From the NCBI RefSeq assembly GCF_025997995.1, contig NZ_AP026683.1, positions 2,852,501 to 2,916,500 on the forward strand: a DNA stretch of 64,000 nt. The letters are read 5' to 3'. Below are positions 43,027-52,888 of the stretch, piece after piece (the stretch's first letter is position 1; every line of letters begins with the position of its first letter). The translations under genes and the position numbers were made by a program. The notes beneath the pieces are model-generated. The model was not told where the DNA came from and did not search any database. It saw nothing but the letters and a program-made list of their open reading frames with translations. The stretch comes from Sediminibacterium sp. TEGAF015. Its GTDB lineage: Bacteria > Bacteroidota > Bacteroidia > Chitinophagales > Chitinophagaceae.

Positions 43027-44271
43027 ATGGGACTTGGTTTTAATCAACTGAAAAAGTCGTATAAGTTATTTGATTTTTTCTACCCCATAGTTGTAGCAAT
43101 CATCATTGTTCAATTGCTGTTTTTACCTGGTCTAAGACTTGGTGTGATTACTGCTTTGATTATTTTAATCATAGCAAGTAAAAATATAAACAGACGCATT
43201 TTTCTGCTAAATTCATCAGTAAACAAACTTGTTCTATTATATCTTTTGTACAATAGCGGTTCTCTAGTTTGGTTTTTTTTTACGGGTTTCCCTGTATCTG
43301 TTTTCATAGCTGAATGGTCGAATTCAATTTTGCCAATTCTATTTTTCTATTTTCCCTATTATGAGAAGAAACAGAGTAATTTTTTTTACCACATAACGCT
43401 CATTACATTAGTCTTTAGTTTTATTCTTGGATTTATTTTGTGGATGTGGGAGCCCCCTTTCTATCGAGTGTTTATGGATACTACAGAGGGTGTTGGGACA
43501 GATATGTTATTTTTTCAGTCAATTTTTGGCCTTACAGCTACTGGAGCATTAGGTGTAATCGGATTCTTAATTAGCTCAAATATTGTTTTAAAGTCTAATG
43601 GACGGAAAGGAAAGATTGCATTAGCAATCTGTATGGTGACAATTATACTAACGTTTCGAAGATCAGCACTTTTAGTACTCGCCCTAGCTATTCTTAGTAT
43701 GCACTTTATCGGCTATTTCAGATATAAGTTTATAAAAAAGAGGTATCTACTGATTGAAGCAATATTTTTATATTACATTTTTGTATTGGTATCAGATAAT
43801 TATGGAGATTTCTTTACTGATCTTATTGAAAGAGGATCAATGATTTCAGAAGCCTTTAATGAACGAAGTGGGACTTGGAGTTATGCATTCAGTTATGGGA
43901 ACCTTGTGATAGGCGATGGGTTAGGAGCATTTGGACATAAAGTAATTGGTTACAGCAAAGTATTGATTGCAGATGGTAATTATTTTAAAATGCTTGCTGA
44001 AATAGGAATAGTAGGCACTTCTTTATTTTTTGCGATTCTAATAGTTTCCATGATGCTTGGATTTAAAGATTTGCGAAATAAGTATGTTGAATTAAGTATA
44101 GTACTGGGATTAGCTTTAATGGCTATAGGCTCAAATATATTTACATATCAGACATTGGCCCCAATTTTCTGGTATTCAATAGGAAGGCTATCTATTAATT
44201 ACAGGCAAAATGAGGGTATAGCAATGGTTAAAAATGAGGCAAGTACTCTAAAGCCAAGTACTCAGATGTAA
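43027..44271 (+). CDS. wzy: O-antigen polymerase/ligase-like membrane protein (Wzy candidate)
   Basis: The 414-residue protein has about ten hydrophobic helices and a large periplasmic loop near the C-terminal third (GNLVIGDGLGAFGHKV, then YFKMLAEIGIVGTSLFF). This is the usual layout of the Wzy_C/O-antigen ligase superfamily. It is the only such protein in the locus, so it is the best Wzy candidate for polymerising repeat units flipped by the Wzx at 51365. Assignment as polymerase rather than ligase rests on context. Confidence 0.7.
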   Translation: MGLGFNQLKKSYKLFDFFYPIVVAIIIVQLLFLPGLRLGVITALIILIIASKNINRRIFLLNSSVNKLVLLYLLYNSGSLVWFFFTGFPVSVFIAEWSNSILPILFFYFPYYEKKQSNFFYHITLITLVFSFILGFILWMWEPPFYRVFMDTTEGVGTDMLFFQSIFGLTATGALGVIGFLISSNIVLKSNGRKGKIALAICMVTIILTFRRSALLVLALAILSMHFIGYFRYKFIKKRYLLIEAIFLYYIFVLVSDNYGDFFTDLIERGSMISEAFNERSGTWSYAFSYGNLVIGDGLGAFGHKVIGYSKVLIADGNYFKMLAEIGIVGTSLFFAILIVSMMLGFKDLRNKYVELSIVLGLALMAIGSNIFTYQTLAPIFWYSIGRLSINYRQNEGIAMVKNEASTLKPSTQM

Positions 44272-44317
44272 ATACTTTTCTCACAAAAAATAACAATTTT
44301 TTTAAAATTATTCTAAA

Positions 44318-45433
44318 ATGAATATATTAATTACCGGAGGCGCTGGGTTTATAGGATCGCATATAACAGACGCGTTGCTTAAAAAGGGACATTCCATTAA
44401 AATACTGGATATTCTTAAGAAACCAGTTCATATGAAAGGGTTCCCTGAGTATCTAGATAAAACGAAAGTCGAATTTATTTATGGAGATGTTACCGATAAA
44501 AGGGTAATGAAATATGCTTTAAATGGAGTGGATATAGTTTTTCATCTTGCTGCTTATCAGGATTATCTTCCAGATTATTCATCATTCTCTTATATCAATG
44601 TTTTTAGTACATCGCTGATTTATGAGATAATCGAAGAAGAAAAATTCCCTGTTCAAAAGGTTATAGTTGCATCTTCACAAGCCGTAATGGGTGAAGGAAA
44701 ATATCATAATAAATCTGGTAAAGTAATTTATCCAACTTTAAGAACTGATCAACAACTTAGTTCCGGTAATTGGGATCATATAGATAATGAAACTGGACTC
44801 CCGCTTATACTTGATTTATCGGACGAAACAGTAATTAATCCAATGAATCCTTACGGCATGTCGAAATATCAGCAGGAAATGCTTGCTATCAACTTAGGTA
44901 ATCGAATAGGAGTACCCTCAGTAGCCATGCGGTTCTCTATTGTTCAGGGCTCGCGACAAAGTTTTTATAATGCCTATTCAGGAGCCTGTCGTATATTTTC
45001 ATTGTCTTACTTCTTAAAAAAACAACCAACAGTTTATGAGGATGGTAATGCAATTCGCGACTACGTTAATATTCATGATGTAGTTGAGGCTCTTGTGCTA
45101 GTGATGGAATCAGAAAAGTCAAATGGTCAGGTATATAATGTTGGGGGCGGGAAGGCGTATACTGTGCTTGAATTTGCAAAAGTAGTAGCTGAAGTTTTCG
45201 AAATGGAATATAAGCCAAAGTTACCCAAAGAGTATAGGTTTGGCGATACAAGACATATATTTTCAGATATAAAAAAATTAAAATCCTTGGGTTGGAATCC
45301 TAGTCGAACAGTTTACGATAGTGTTAAAGAATATAAACAATACCTTGAAGAACAAACAGATATCAATGATATTCTGGATTATTCTGAAAAGCATATGAAA
45401 AATCTTGGTGTAATCAGGAGGGCAGTATTATGA
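44318..45433 (+). CDS. NAD-dependent nucleotide-sugar epimerase/dehydratase
   Basis: The 371-residue extended SDR has ITGGAGFIGSHI at the N-terminus, ASSQAVMGEGKYH at the active-site serine, and NPYGMSKYQQEML with the catalytic Tyr/Lys. YNVGGGKAYTVLEFA and GWNPSRTVYDSV are C-terminal substrate-domain motifs. The stop overlaps the ATG of hddA by four bases, which ties it to the heptose genes; a GDP-heptose epimerase or dehydratase is possible (inference). An unusually long C-terminal tail (~345-371) follows the normal end. Confidence 0.75.
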   Translation: MNILITGGAGFIGSHITDALLKKGHSIKILDILKKPVHMKGFPEYLDKTKVEFIYGDVTDKRVMKYALNGVDIVFHLAAYQDYLPDYSSFSYINVFSTSLIYEIIEEEKFPVQKVIVASSQAVMGEGKYHNKSGKVIYPTLRTDQQLSSGNWDHIDNETGLPLILDLSDETVINPMNPYGMSKYQQEMLAINLGNRIGVPSVAMRFSIVQGSRQSFYNAYSGACRIFSLSYFLKKQPTVYEDGNAIRDYVNIHDVVEALVLVMESEKSNGQVYNVGGGKAYTVLEFAKVVAEVFEMEYKPKLPKEYRFGDTRHIFSDIKKLKSLGWNPSRTVYDSVKEYKQYLEEQTDINDILDYSEKHMKNLGVIRRAVL

Positions 45434-46422
45434 TAATATCACAAACTCCATTGCGAATCAGTTTTGTTGGTGGCGGAACCGATATGCGCTCTTTCTATCA
45501 GTATTCACCTGGTATGGTATTAAGTACTGCGATTGATAAATATCTTTTTGTCATTGTTAATGAACGATTTGATGATAAGATATATATCAATTATATGGAT
45601 AAAGAAATCGTGAATGATGTTGACGAAATAAGGCACGAACTTGTTAGGGAGGCAATGAAAAAAGCAGGGATAAAAAGAGGAATCGAGGTAACAATGTTGG
45701 CAGATATTCCGTCAACCGGCTCTGGTCTTGGATCTTCCTCCTCCTTAACAGTAGGGTTGCTCAATGCTTTTTACAATTATCAGGGACACCAGGTTACAGC
45801 TGAACAACTTGCAAGGGAAGCGTGCGAAATTGAAATTGATATTTTAAAAAAACCTATAGGAAAACAGGATCAGTATATCGCTGCATATGGAGGTGTGAAT
45901 AAGTTTATCTTTAATAAAGATGAAACTGTTACTGCTGAATCATTAAACCTCTCCCGTGATAGCAGAATCAGACTCGGTTCGAACCTTTTGTTACATTTTA
46001 CTAATATCACAAGAAAAGCAGATGTTATTTTATCTGAACAAAAAAATAAAACGAATGATAATTTAGATTCTCTTAATGACTTAGCCGCAATGGTACCGGT
46101 TTTAGAGAGGGAGCTTTGTAATGGCAATTGGGATTCCTTAGGTGCAATGTTGAAAGAAAACTGGGAAATAAAGAAAAAATTGGCAACAGGAATTACCATA
46201 CCTGAAATTGAAGAAATGGTTGAGATTGCGTTAGAAAATGGTGCACTAGGAGTTAAGATTGCTGGTGCAGGCGGTGGCGGCTTTTTATTGTCATATGTTC
46301 CTAGAAACGAACAGGATAGTTTTCGAAAAGCAATGCATAAATATTTAGAGCTTCCTTTTATGCTTGATCCATTCGGTTCTCGAATAATTTTTAACATGAG
46401 GAGATACAATTCTCGATTATAA
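45430..46422 (+). CDS. hddA: D-glycero-alpha-D-manno-heptose-7-phosphate kinase
   Basis: This GHMP-superfamily kinase of 330 residues phosphorylates heptose 7-phosphate at C1 on the GDP-heptose route. Motif 1: TPLRISFVGGGTDMRSFY. The ATP-binding loop is PSTGSGLGSSSSLTVGLLNA, and the C-terminal motif 3 is VKIAGAGGGGFLLSY. The close match of TPLRISFVGGGTD to HddA distinguishes it from galactokinase or mevalonate kinase. It is followed by gmhA and hddC in pathway order. Confidence 0.87.
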   Translation: MIISQTPLRISFVGGGTDMRSFYQYSPGMVLSTAIDKYLFVIVNERFDDKIYINYMDKEIVNDVDEIRHELVREAMKKAGIKRGIEVTMLADIPSTGSGLGSSSSLTVGLLNAFYNYQGHQVTAEQLAREACEIEIDILKKPIGKQDQYIAAYGGVNKFIFNKDETVTAESLNLSRDSRIRLGSNLLLHFTNITRKADVILSEQKNKTNDNLDSLNDLAAMVPVLERELCNGNWDSLGAMLKENWEIKKKLATGITIPEIEEMVEIALENGALGVKIAGAGGGGFLLSYVPRNEQDSFRKAMHKYLELPFMLDPFGSRIIFNMRRYNSRL

Positions 46423-46443
46423 AACGCCAAATACATAAATACT

Positions 46444-47022
46444 ATGGATTTTTTTTTCAATGATTATAAGAAAGATCTGATTCATGCGATTGAATCACTT
46501 GACTGGAAAACGATGAAGGAAATAGCTGATCGAATCATCGAGTTAAGAAATAATGGAAATATAGTTTACCTTATTGGAAACGGTGGTTCATCTGCTACCC
46601 CATCACATAGTGCTGGCGATTGGACAAAAGAATTGAGGATTAAAACAATCTGCTTAACTGATAATACACCATCAGTAACAGCGTTCGCAAACGACACAGA
46701 TTATACAAATATATTTAAAGGACAACTTGAAACTTTTCTTTCAAAAGGAGATATTGTTATTGGATATAGCGGAAGCGGAAATTCCCCAAATGTGTTGAAT
46801 GCAATTGAGTTTGCAAAATCTAAAGGAAACTTTACAGTAGGTATAACTGGAAATTACAATGATAGAAACGGAGGTAAACTAGTAAGTTTAGCTGATTTGT
46901 CTCTGGTTGCTAATACTACTTCGATGGAAAGAATTGAGGATGTTCATCTTATAATTAATCATATCATCAAAGAATATATTAAAGCAACGATAAACGCCTC
47001 ACAGAGGATATCGAAAGTATAA
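46444..47022 (+). CDS. gmhA: Phosphoheptose isomerase (SIS domain)
   Basis: The 192-residue SIS-domain protein converts sedoheptulose 7-phosphate to manno-heptose 7-phosphate. VYLIGNGGSSATPSHSAGDW is the phosphate-binding loop; GYSGSGNSPNVLNAIEFAKS and the MERIEDVHLIINHII helix near the C-terminus carry the active site. It lies 21 bp after hddA and one base before hddC. No gmhB phosphatase follows; that step would need a gene elsewhere. Confidence 0.85.
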   Translation: MDFFFNDYKKDLIHAIESLDWKTMKEIADRIIELRNNGNIVYLIGNGGSSATPSHSAGDWTKELRIKTICLTDNTPSVTAFANDTDYTNIFKGQLETFLSKGDIVIGYSGSGNSPNVLNAIEFAKSKGNFTVGITGNYNDRNGGKLVSLADLSLVANTTSMERIEDVHLIINHIIKEYIKATINASQRISKV

Positions 47023-47023
47023 T

Positions 47024-47737
47024 ATGAAAGCTTTTTTATTAGCGGCAGGGCTTGGTACAAGGTTAAAGCCAATTACTGATACAGTTCCCAAATGTTTAGT
47101 TCCGGTAGCAGGTAAGCCAATGTTAGCATATTGGTTTGATTTGTTTCGGAAGCATGGTATAACAGAAGTGTTGATTAATTTAAATCATCTTCCAGACCAT
47201 GTTCGGCAATTTGTTAAAGAAAATGATCAGGATATAAAGGTTACGCTTGTTTATGAAGAGACATTGTTGGGGAGTCTTGGCACGATTCTCCAAAATAAAT
47301 ATTACATCGAAAACGAAGAATGTTTTTTTATTTTCTATGCTGACACCCTAACAAACGTTGATCTTGCAGATATGTTAAGAACTCACAAGTCTTCAGGAAA
47401 GCCTTTTACCATGGGATTATTTCATGCCGATAATCCTAGTTCTTGCGGTATTGCCGAGTTGGATGAGAATAATATAATTATTGGTTTTGAAGAAAAACCA
47501 CAAGAACCAAAATCTGCCCTAGCCAATGCTGGATTGTATATTATGGACACATTGCTTTTGAACGAAATTAAGTCAAGTCAGGACAAATTGCTTGATATTG
47601 GTTATGATCTCTTGCCAACATTAGTGTCTAATATGACAGGTTATAAACATATAAATTTTGTTTTGGATATCGGAACTCCTGATAATTTGATACGTGCAAG
47701 TGAATTTGTAAAAAATAATCCAAGAATTTTTCTATAG
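47024..47737 (+). CDS. hddC: D-glycero-alpha-D-manno-heptose-1-phosphate guanylyltransferase
   Basis: The 237-residue nucleotidyltransferase has FLLAAGLGTRLKPITDTVP and PKCLVPVAGKPMLAYW at the N-terminus, FYADTLTNVD as the metal site, and GIAELDENNIIIGFEEKP. With hddA and gmhA upstream it most likely makes GDP-D-glycero-alpha-D-manno-heptose. A generic sugar-1-phosphate nucleotidyltransferase is the alternative if judged without context. Confidence 0.82.
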   Translation: MKAFLLAAGLGTRLKPITDTVPKCLVPVAGKPMLAYWFDLFRKHGITEVLINLNHLPDHVRQFVKENDQDIKVTLVYEETLLGSLGTILQNKYYIENEECFFIFYADTLTNVDLADMLRTHKSSGKPFTMGLFHADNPSSCGIAELDENNIIIGFEEKPQEPKSALANAGLYIMDTLLLNEIKSSQDKLLDIGYDLLPTLVSNMTGYKHINFVLDIGTPDNLIRASEFVKNNPRIFL

Positions 47738-47804
47738 GTCAAAAAATGTAGACCCAAAGGAGTGTATGATAAAAAATAAAATGTGTTAAGAAAAATATAC
47801 TTCA

Positions 47805-48800
47805 ATGAATGATAAAGAAGATTTAATTAGTGTAATTGTACCAGTATATAAGGTTGAGAAGTATTTAGACAGATGCGTAACGAGTATCCTTAATCAATCG
47901 TACAAAAATTTCGAAATAGTCTTGGTAGACGATGATTCCCCAGATAATTGCCCGAAAATGTGCGATGATTATGCTGTGAGATATGATAATATAGTAGTAA
48001 TACACTTGAAAAATTCAGGAATAGGCGTTTCTGGTGCAAGAAATGCTGGAATTGAAAGGGCAAAAGGTAAATATATCACTTTCGTTGATAGCGATGATTT
48101 TGCCCACCATGACTTATTGAGTGTTTTAAAAAAATCAATTGATAGTGTACCTCAGGCTCAATTATCGATGTGTTCTTATAAACGAGTTTTTGATTTGCCT
48201 AAAGAAATCGAGCCAGTTAATTACACTGGAGTTGAGCTTATCAATGATATGAAAGCGATGGAAATGCTTATTACCGATCAAACACTTTCTGCAGTTTGGG
48301 GTAAATTATACGCCAGGGATGTGTTCGATGGAATAAGGTTTCCGGTAGGAAGACATAATGAAGATATGTTTGTAATGCCCCTGATATTTCAAAAAGCAAA
48401 AAAAATTACAGTAGCACCACAAGAACTTTATTTTTATTTTCAAGATAGCGAAAGCTTATGTCGTTCTAACTTTAATTATAATATGCTTGATATGATTGAA
48501 GCTATTTCACAATGGAAACAATATATCACAGTAAAGTATCCAACACTTATCGAAAAAGTAAATAGTCATTATTACTCTTCTGTAATCAATAGTAGCCAAT
48601 ACTTAGTCAAAAAAAAGGACGACTTCGGAATTGAAAAACTGAAAAGTTTTGAGAAAGAAATTGTTGCTAATTATAAATCAATAATTAATTCAAAATATAC
48701 TACACTCAATAATAAAATCAAGACAATATTAATTAAGTTGGGTCTATTCAAAACTGTTATTAAGACAATCGATACTATTAATATCAGAAAGTACGATTAG
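47805..48800 (+). CDS. Family 2 glycosyltransferase
   Basis: The 331-residue protein begins with SVIVPVYKVEKYLDRCVTSI; NFEIVLVDDDSPDNCP and TFVDSDDFAHHDLL (DxD) give the GT2 catalytic core, and GRHNEDMFVMPLIF holds the catalytic base region. The C-terminal ~90 residues are helical. The donor is unknown; it is one of five or more transferases in the locus that build the repeat unit. Confidence 0.85.
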   Translation: MNDKEDLISVIVPVYKVEKYLDRCVTSILNQSYKNFEIVLVDDDSPDNCPKMCDDYAVRYDNIVVIHLKNSGIGVSGARNAGIERAKGKYITFVDSDDFAHHDLLSVLKKSIDSVPQAQLSMCSYKRVFDLPKEIEPVNYTGVELINDMKAMEMLITDQTLSAVWGKLYARDVFDGIRFPVGRHNEDMFVMPLIFQKAKKITVAPQELYFYFQDSESLCRSNFNYNMLDMIEAISQWKQYITVKYPTLIEKVNSHYYSSVINSSQYLVKKKDDFGIEKLKSFEKEIVANYKSIINSKYTTLNNKIKTILIKLGLFKTVIKTIDTINIRKYD

Positions 48801-48951
48801 GGAAAGCAATAAAATTTAATTCTCTTTTGATTTTATATATTTGATAATGTATCTGGTGCGTTTTTGTAGAAGTTAGTCTGTATTTGTTTTAACCACAGAT
48901 TAGTAGAGTACATAGAACTTCGTAGCAGTTACAATTTCAAAAATTCAAACT

Positions 48952-49665
48952 ATGATTGTAAAATCAATTATAAAAAGGTTTTTACTGAAAACAAAAAAAG
49001 CTATTATAATTGATAAACGTTCAGAAATCAATTATAATGTTATAAATGAAACGATTAATGCAGAATATCCTTGTCTGATTACTGATTCAATGTGCAGTTT
49101 TGAAATGGTGAATGAAGGCTGTAGAATTTCGGACAGTCGGTGTTATGGGGATATTGTGCTAGGTAGATTCGTTTCGATCTCAGGACCTGGAACGGTGATA
49201 AAGGCGCTCAAAGAAAAAATATATATTGGTAGTTTTTGTTCAATTGGACAAAATGTATGTATAGTCGACTTCAATCATTTGTATGAACGAATTACCAGCA
49301 GCTTTATACATTATCAGATATTTAGGGAAGATTACAAGGTAGATATTGATACAAAAGGTCCTGTAGTTCTTGAGGAAGATGTTTGGATTGGTTCTAACAC
49401 AATAATATTACCAGGAGTTAAAATTGGAAGAGGATCTGTTATTGGAGGTGGAAGCGTGGTTACAAAGGATATCCCCAGATATTCAATAGTATATGGAAAC
49501 CCGGCAAGAGTTGTATCCAGACGATTCAACGATAATACAATCGACATGCTTGAAAAGTTGGAATGGTGGAAATGGGATATTGCTAAAATTAAAAGAAATA
49601 AAAAATTGTTCAGTACCAGCCTTACGGATGACGGTATTGAACAGATTAGGGCAAACATCAATTAA
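48952..49665 (+). CDS. Left-handed beta-helix acyltransferase (CatB/WbbJ-like)
   Basis: The 237-residue protein has hexapeptide repeats (YIGSFCSIGQNVCIVDF, VWIGSNTIILPGVKIGRGS, VIGGGSVVTKDIPRYSIV). YGNPARVVSRRF is the typical end of O-acetyltransferases of the xenobiotic/maltose acetyltransferase group. It probably O-acetylates a sugar in the repeat unit. The 151-bp gap upstream includes a TATATTTG box at 48836-48843, a possible internal promoter without a clear -33. Confidence 0.8.
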   Translation: MIVKSIIKRFLLKTKKAIIIDKRSEINYNVINETINAEYPCLITDSMCSFEMVNEGCRISDSRCYGDIVLGRFVSISGPGTVIKALKEKIYIGSFCSIGQNVCIVDFNHLYERITSSFIHYQIFREDYKVDIDTKGPVVLEEDVWIGSNTIILPGVKIGRGSVIGGGSVVTKDIPRYSIVYGNPARVVSRRFNDNTIDMLEKLEWWKWDIAKIKRNKKLFSTSLTDDGIEQIRANIN

Positions 49666-49700
49666 ATACTCTAGTATTTAGTTTAAAATAAGATTGTAAA

Positions 49701-51293
49701 GTGATAGAAAATAAGAAAGTATTATTGATTTGTAAAGAGAGTTTTTCCTTCCCTTTATTTTTTATAGCTAAAAAATTACTCTCACAAGGAAATGAGGTTG
49801 GAGCTTTTTTTATTCATCCTGAGGAAGGGTATTATAATAAGTGTCTGTATAATGACTATACCTATTATTACTACAAAGAGCACTTAAGAGATGTTAAAAT
49901 TTACGGATTAAAGGAGCTTTGTGAGCAGTTCGATTATAATTATAAACATTCAATTGTGGATCTTGAATATTTGGCGGAGATCGAAAAAAAATATACAAAT
50001 TATAAAAATCTTAATCTACAGTTAACCTCTTCTCAGCTAACTACCAGACATTATCATACCCGGTTCTTTTTTAAGTACAGTACTTTTCAACAGTGTCATT
50101 CTTATTTGGAACTCGGATATAAACATGTTATTAGGGTATTAGACGATTTTAAGCCAGATGTAATATTGGATAATGAAGATGGTGAACTTTTGAGGACCAT
50201 TCTGAACGAAGTTTCTTACGAGAAAAAAATTCCATATATAAATATTGAGTACCCTCGATTTGAAGCATATAAAATCCCTACCTATTGTTTAGGTGTTCAA
50301 AATGAAAACTACCTGAAAAACGAATACATGAGATTTTATTCAATGCCTAAAGAATATCTGACAAATGAGATTAATTATGTTTTGACATTCAGGGAAAATA
50401 ATAAGATCATGTCTAGGGAGTTCTCTGGTACAAGTACGAGTCAATACAAACCGGATCGACTAATAGATGTAATAAAAACATTAATTGGAAAAACTGTTTA
50501 TTTCTGGAATCTTTTTGTAACAACAGGTAATTGGCGCTTAATTAGAAAAAAACAAATATTGTATTCTAATCCCCTGAAACATTTTTTATTTTATGCCAAA
50601 GTTGCATGGAAGAAACAATTATTATTCAGGAAAAACAGATATTTTGATCCTCCCGTAATTGGTGATGAGTATGTTTATATGCCACTGCATCTGATTCCTG
50701 AATCAACTACTTTTGTAAAAGCTCCATTTTATATTAACGAATTACATATTATCGAACAAATTTCCAAATCGCTACCAATTGGGTGGAAGTTGTATGTAAA
50801 AGAACATCAGTCTATGTTGGGGGAAAGAGATTTTTCCTTTTATAAGGCAGTGAAAAAGTTGCCTAATGTAAAAATGGTGCAGTTCAATTATTATGACGAT
50901 CCCAAACCCTGGATTCAAAATGCTAAAGGGGTGATTACTATTTCTGGAACAAGTGCGTATGAAGCTGCGATGCTAGGAAAAAAATCAATAGTATTTTCAG
51001 ATGTTCCTTTTACTTTAATCAAAGGAATTACACAGGTGAAATCTTATCAGGAATTACCAAATCTGATTGCAGACTTCGGTTTAATTGATAATATTAAATC
51101 CTGTGCATCTTATCTAGCAGCCATAAAGTCGGTAGGTAAAGAGATTAATCTAAAATACCTGATGGCTGAAGGTGAAGCAATTATTAAGGGGGAAAAAGAG
51201 AGTACAGAAAAATTTCAAGTGAAAATAGATGAACTTTATGATTTTTTCAGCGATGCATATTCAAAATATTCATCCAGATTTTTATCACAATAA
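49701..51293 (+). CDS. Capsule-synthesis-like glycosyltransferase (Capsule_synth/CDP-glycerol transferase-like)
   Basis: The 530-residue protein starts with GTG at 49701. The C-terminal half has features of the GT-B proteins of the capsule polysaccharide synthesis group: YVYMPLHLIPESTTFV, GWKLYVKEHQSMLG, and GVITISGTSAYEAAMLGKKS. These are the donor-binding and Ser/Thr-rich phosphate-binding segments seen in KpsS/KpsC- or TagF-like proteins. The N-half (~1-240) is less familiar. The product could be a sugar or a glycerol-phosphate-like transfer; it is not certain. Confidence 0.6.
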   Translation: MIENKKVLLICKESFSFPLFFIAKKLLSQGNEVGAFFIHPEEGYYNKCLYNDYTYYYYKEHLRDVKIYGLKELCEQFDYNYKHSIVDLEYLAEIEKKYTNYKNLNLQLTSSQLTTRHYHTRFFFKYSTFQQCHSYLELGYKHVIRVLDDFKPDVILDNEDGELLRTILNEVSYEKKIPYINIEYPRFEAYKIPTYCLGVQNENYLKNEYMRFYSMPKEYLTNEINYVLTFRENNKIMSREFSGTSTSQYKPDRLIDVIKTLIGKTVYFWNLFVTTGNWRLIRKKQILYSNPLKHFLFYAKVAWKKQLLFRKNRYFDPPVIGDEYVYMPLHLIPESTTFVKAPFYINELHIIEQISKSLPIGWKLYVKEHQSMLGERDFSFYKAVKKLPNVKMVQFNYYDDPKPWIQNAKGVITISGTSAYEAAMLGKKSIVFSDVPFTLIKGITQVKSYQELPNLIADFGLIDNIKSCASYLAAIKSVGKEINLKYLMAEGEAIIKGEKESTEKFQVKIDELYDFFSDAYSKYSSRFLSQ

Positions 51294-51364
51294 TCAATAC
51301 TACAATAAAGCCAGCAACAAATTATACAATAATCTTTGGCATTGTTCTTTATCAGTTATAATAA

Positions 51365-52822
51365 ATGGGGAATATTAAAACGGTTAACCTAAATAAACTT
51401 GCATTCAGGTCAGGGTCTAGTTATATGGTCTCTAATATCATGATTAGTGCAATTTCTATTTTAACCGCACCAATTTTTACAAGACTATTGACTACCGCCG
51501 ATTATGGAGTAGCTAGTAATTTTGCAGCCTGGGTGAATGTTGGGTTAGTGATAATTGGCTTGGGACTTCCTTACAGTATTGGGAATGCCAAAACAGATTT
51601 TCCCTCAGAGCTCAATAAATTTCTGGCCTCTATTCAATTATTAGGAACAATAATGGCTGGTTCCGTTTTAATTTTGGCCATTATATTTAAGGATAACTTA
51701 GCAAATTGGATGGAGGTAGACCCCAGCCTGGTGGTTATAATGTTTGTGTACTTGCTTGTTTTCCCATCTGTTCTATTAGCGCAGGAGAGGTATAAGTTTT
51801 TGTTGAAGTACAAACAAAATATATATATATCATTATTTGGTGCTTTAGGTGCTGTAAGTTTTTGTTTCTTGTTCATCCTGGTTTTTTTTAAAGATCAGCG
51901 ATATTATGGCAGAATTATAGGGTTGATTTTCCCATTTTTTCTCATGGGGTCTTTCTTTTATATTAAGATTCTGGTCGATGGCTGGAATGTGGATTTCAAG
52001 AAATATTGGTCCTATGCTTTAAAAATATCATTGCCAATGATTCCACATGCCCTTGCAATGGTAGTGCTTACCCAGATGGATAGGATTATGATTGTGAAAA
52101 TATGTGGAAATGCTGATGCCGGCTTGTTTAGTTTTGGATACTCATATGCGGTTTTATTATTGCTCGTTTCAAATGCTGTTTTGCAAGCTTATCAACCCTG
52201 GCTCTACATTAAGTATAAAGCCATGGATATACAATCCATAGGCGTGTCAACCAGTTTTATTGCTACAGGTATGTGTTTATTAACACTAGTCTGTATTACT
52301 GTTGCACCTGAGGCATTAATGGTATTAGGTGCAAAGAATTTCTGGGCTGCAAAAGTTGTTGTGATGCCAATTGCTATTGGAGCACTATTCCAATACATAT
52401 ATAATACTTATACTACACTCGAACTATTTCATAAAAAAACTATTGTAATTGCAATCGGAACAATTTTCGCAGCTGCTATTAATTATAGTTTGAATAGTTT
52501 ATTGATTCCTGTTTATGGTTTTATCGCTGCGGCTTATGCAACGCTTCTTAGTTACTTAAGTTTAGCCCTTTTTCATTTAATTGCACATAAAAAAATCACA
52601 AAAAAGTCAATTTATAATGATGAGTATATCTGGATAATAGCTTTTACAACGGCAGTAATAGCTTATTTTATTTCGCAATTGTATGAAACTATAATGCTAA
52701 GGTATATTGTATTTCTATCTGTTATTTTAGTAGTTTTTTTAATTGCATTGGTAAATAAGAAAAGAATTGCCTTATCATATCAGCTAATGACTGAAAAGAG
52801 AGAAGATACTATTCTGGCCTAG
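51365..52822 (+). CDS. wzx: Wzx flippase, polysaccharide repeat-unit transporter
   Basis: The 485-residue integral membrane protein has ~14 hydrophobic segments and typical Polysacc_synt/MATE-like features (ILTAPIFTRLLTTADYGVAS at the N-terminus; SLPMIPHALAMVVLTQMDRIMI in the middle, split over the sixth helix). It flips lipid-linked repeat units across the inner membrane and feeds the Wzy candidate at 43027. This gene places the locus in the Wzx/Wzy class. Confidence 0.88.
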   Translation: MGNIKTVNLNKLAFRSGSSYMVSNIMISAISILTAPIFTRLLTTADYGVASNFAAWVNVGLVIIGLGLPYSIGNAKTDFPSELNKFLASIQLLGTIMAGSVLILAIIFKDNLANWMEVDPSLVVIMFVYLLVFPSVLLAQERYKFLLKYKQNIYISLFGALGAVSFCFLFILVFFKDQRYYGRIIGLIFPFFLMGSFFYIKILVDGWNVDFKKYWSYALKISLPMIPHALAMVVLTQMDRIMIVKICGNADAGLFSFGYSYAVLLLLVSNAVLQAYQPWLYIKYKAMDIQSIGVSTSFIATGMCLLTLVCITVAPEALMVLGAKNFWAAKVVVMPIAIGALFQYIYNTYTTLELFHKKTIVIAIGTIFAAAINYSLNSLLIPVYGFIAAAYATLLSYLSLALFHLIAHKKITKKSIYNDEYIWIIAFTTAVIAYFISQLYETIMLRYIVFLSVILVVFLIALVNKKRIALSYQLMTEKREDTILA

Positions 52823-52888
52823 TTATACTTCAGCAAATTCATAGAATTTTCGATTCAATTCGTTTAATCTTAATGTATTTTATACCAC

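Noticed and set aside
45870..46460. 196-residue minus-strand ORF opposite hddA
   Set aside because: It is the mirror frame of a clear GHMP kinase, Ser/Ile/Phe-rich without any motif.
48836..48843. Internal promoter TATATTTG before the acyltransferase gene
   Set aside because: The -7 match is good but no TTG lies at the right distance and such AT-rich matches arise by chance; noted only in the gene entry.
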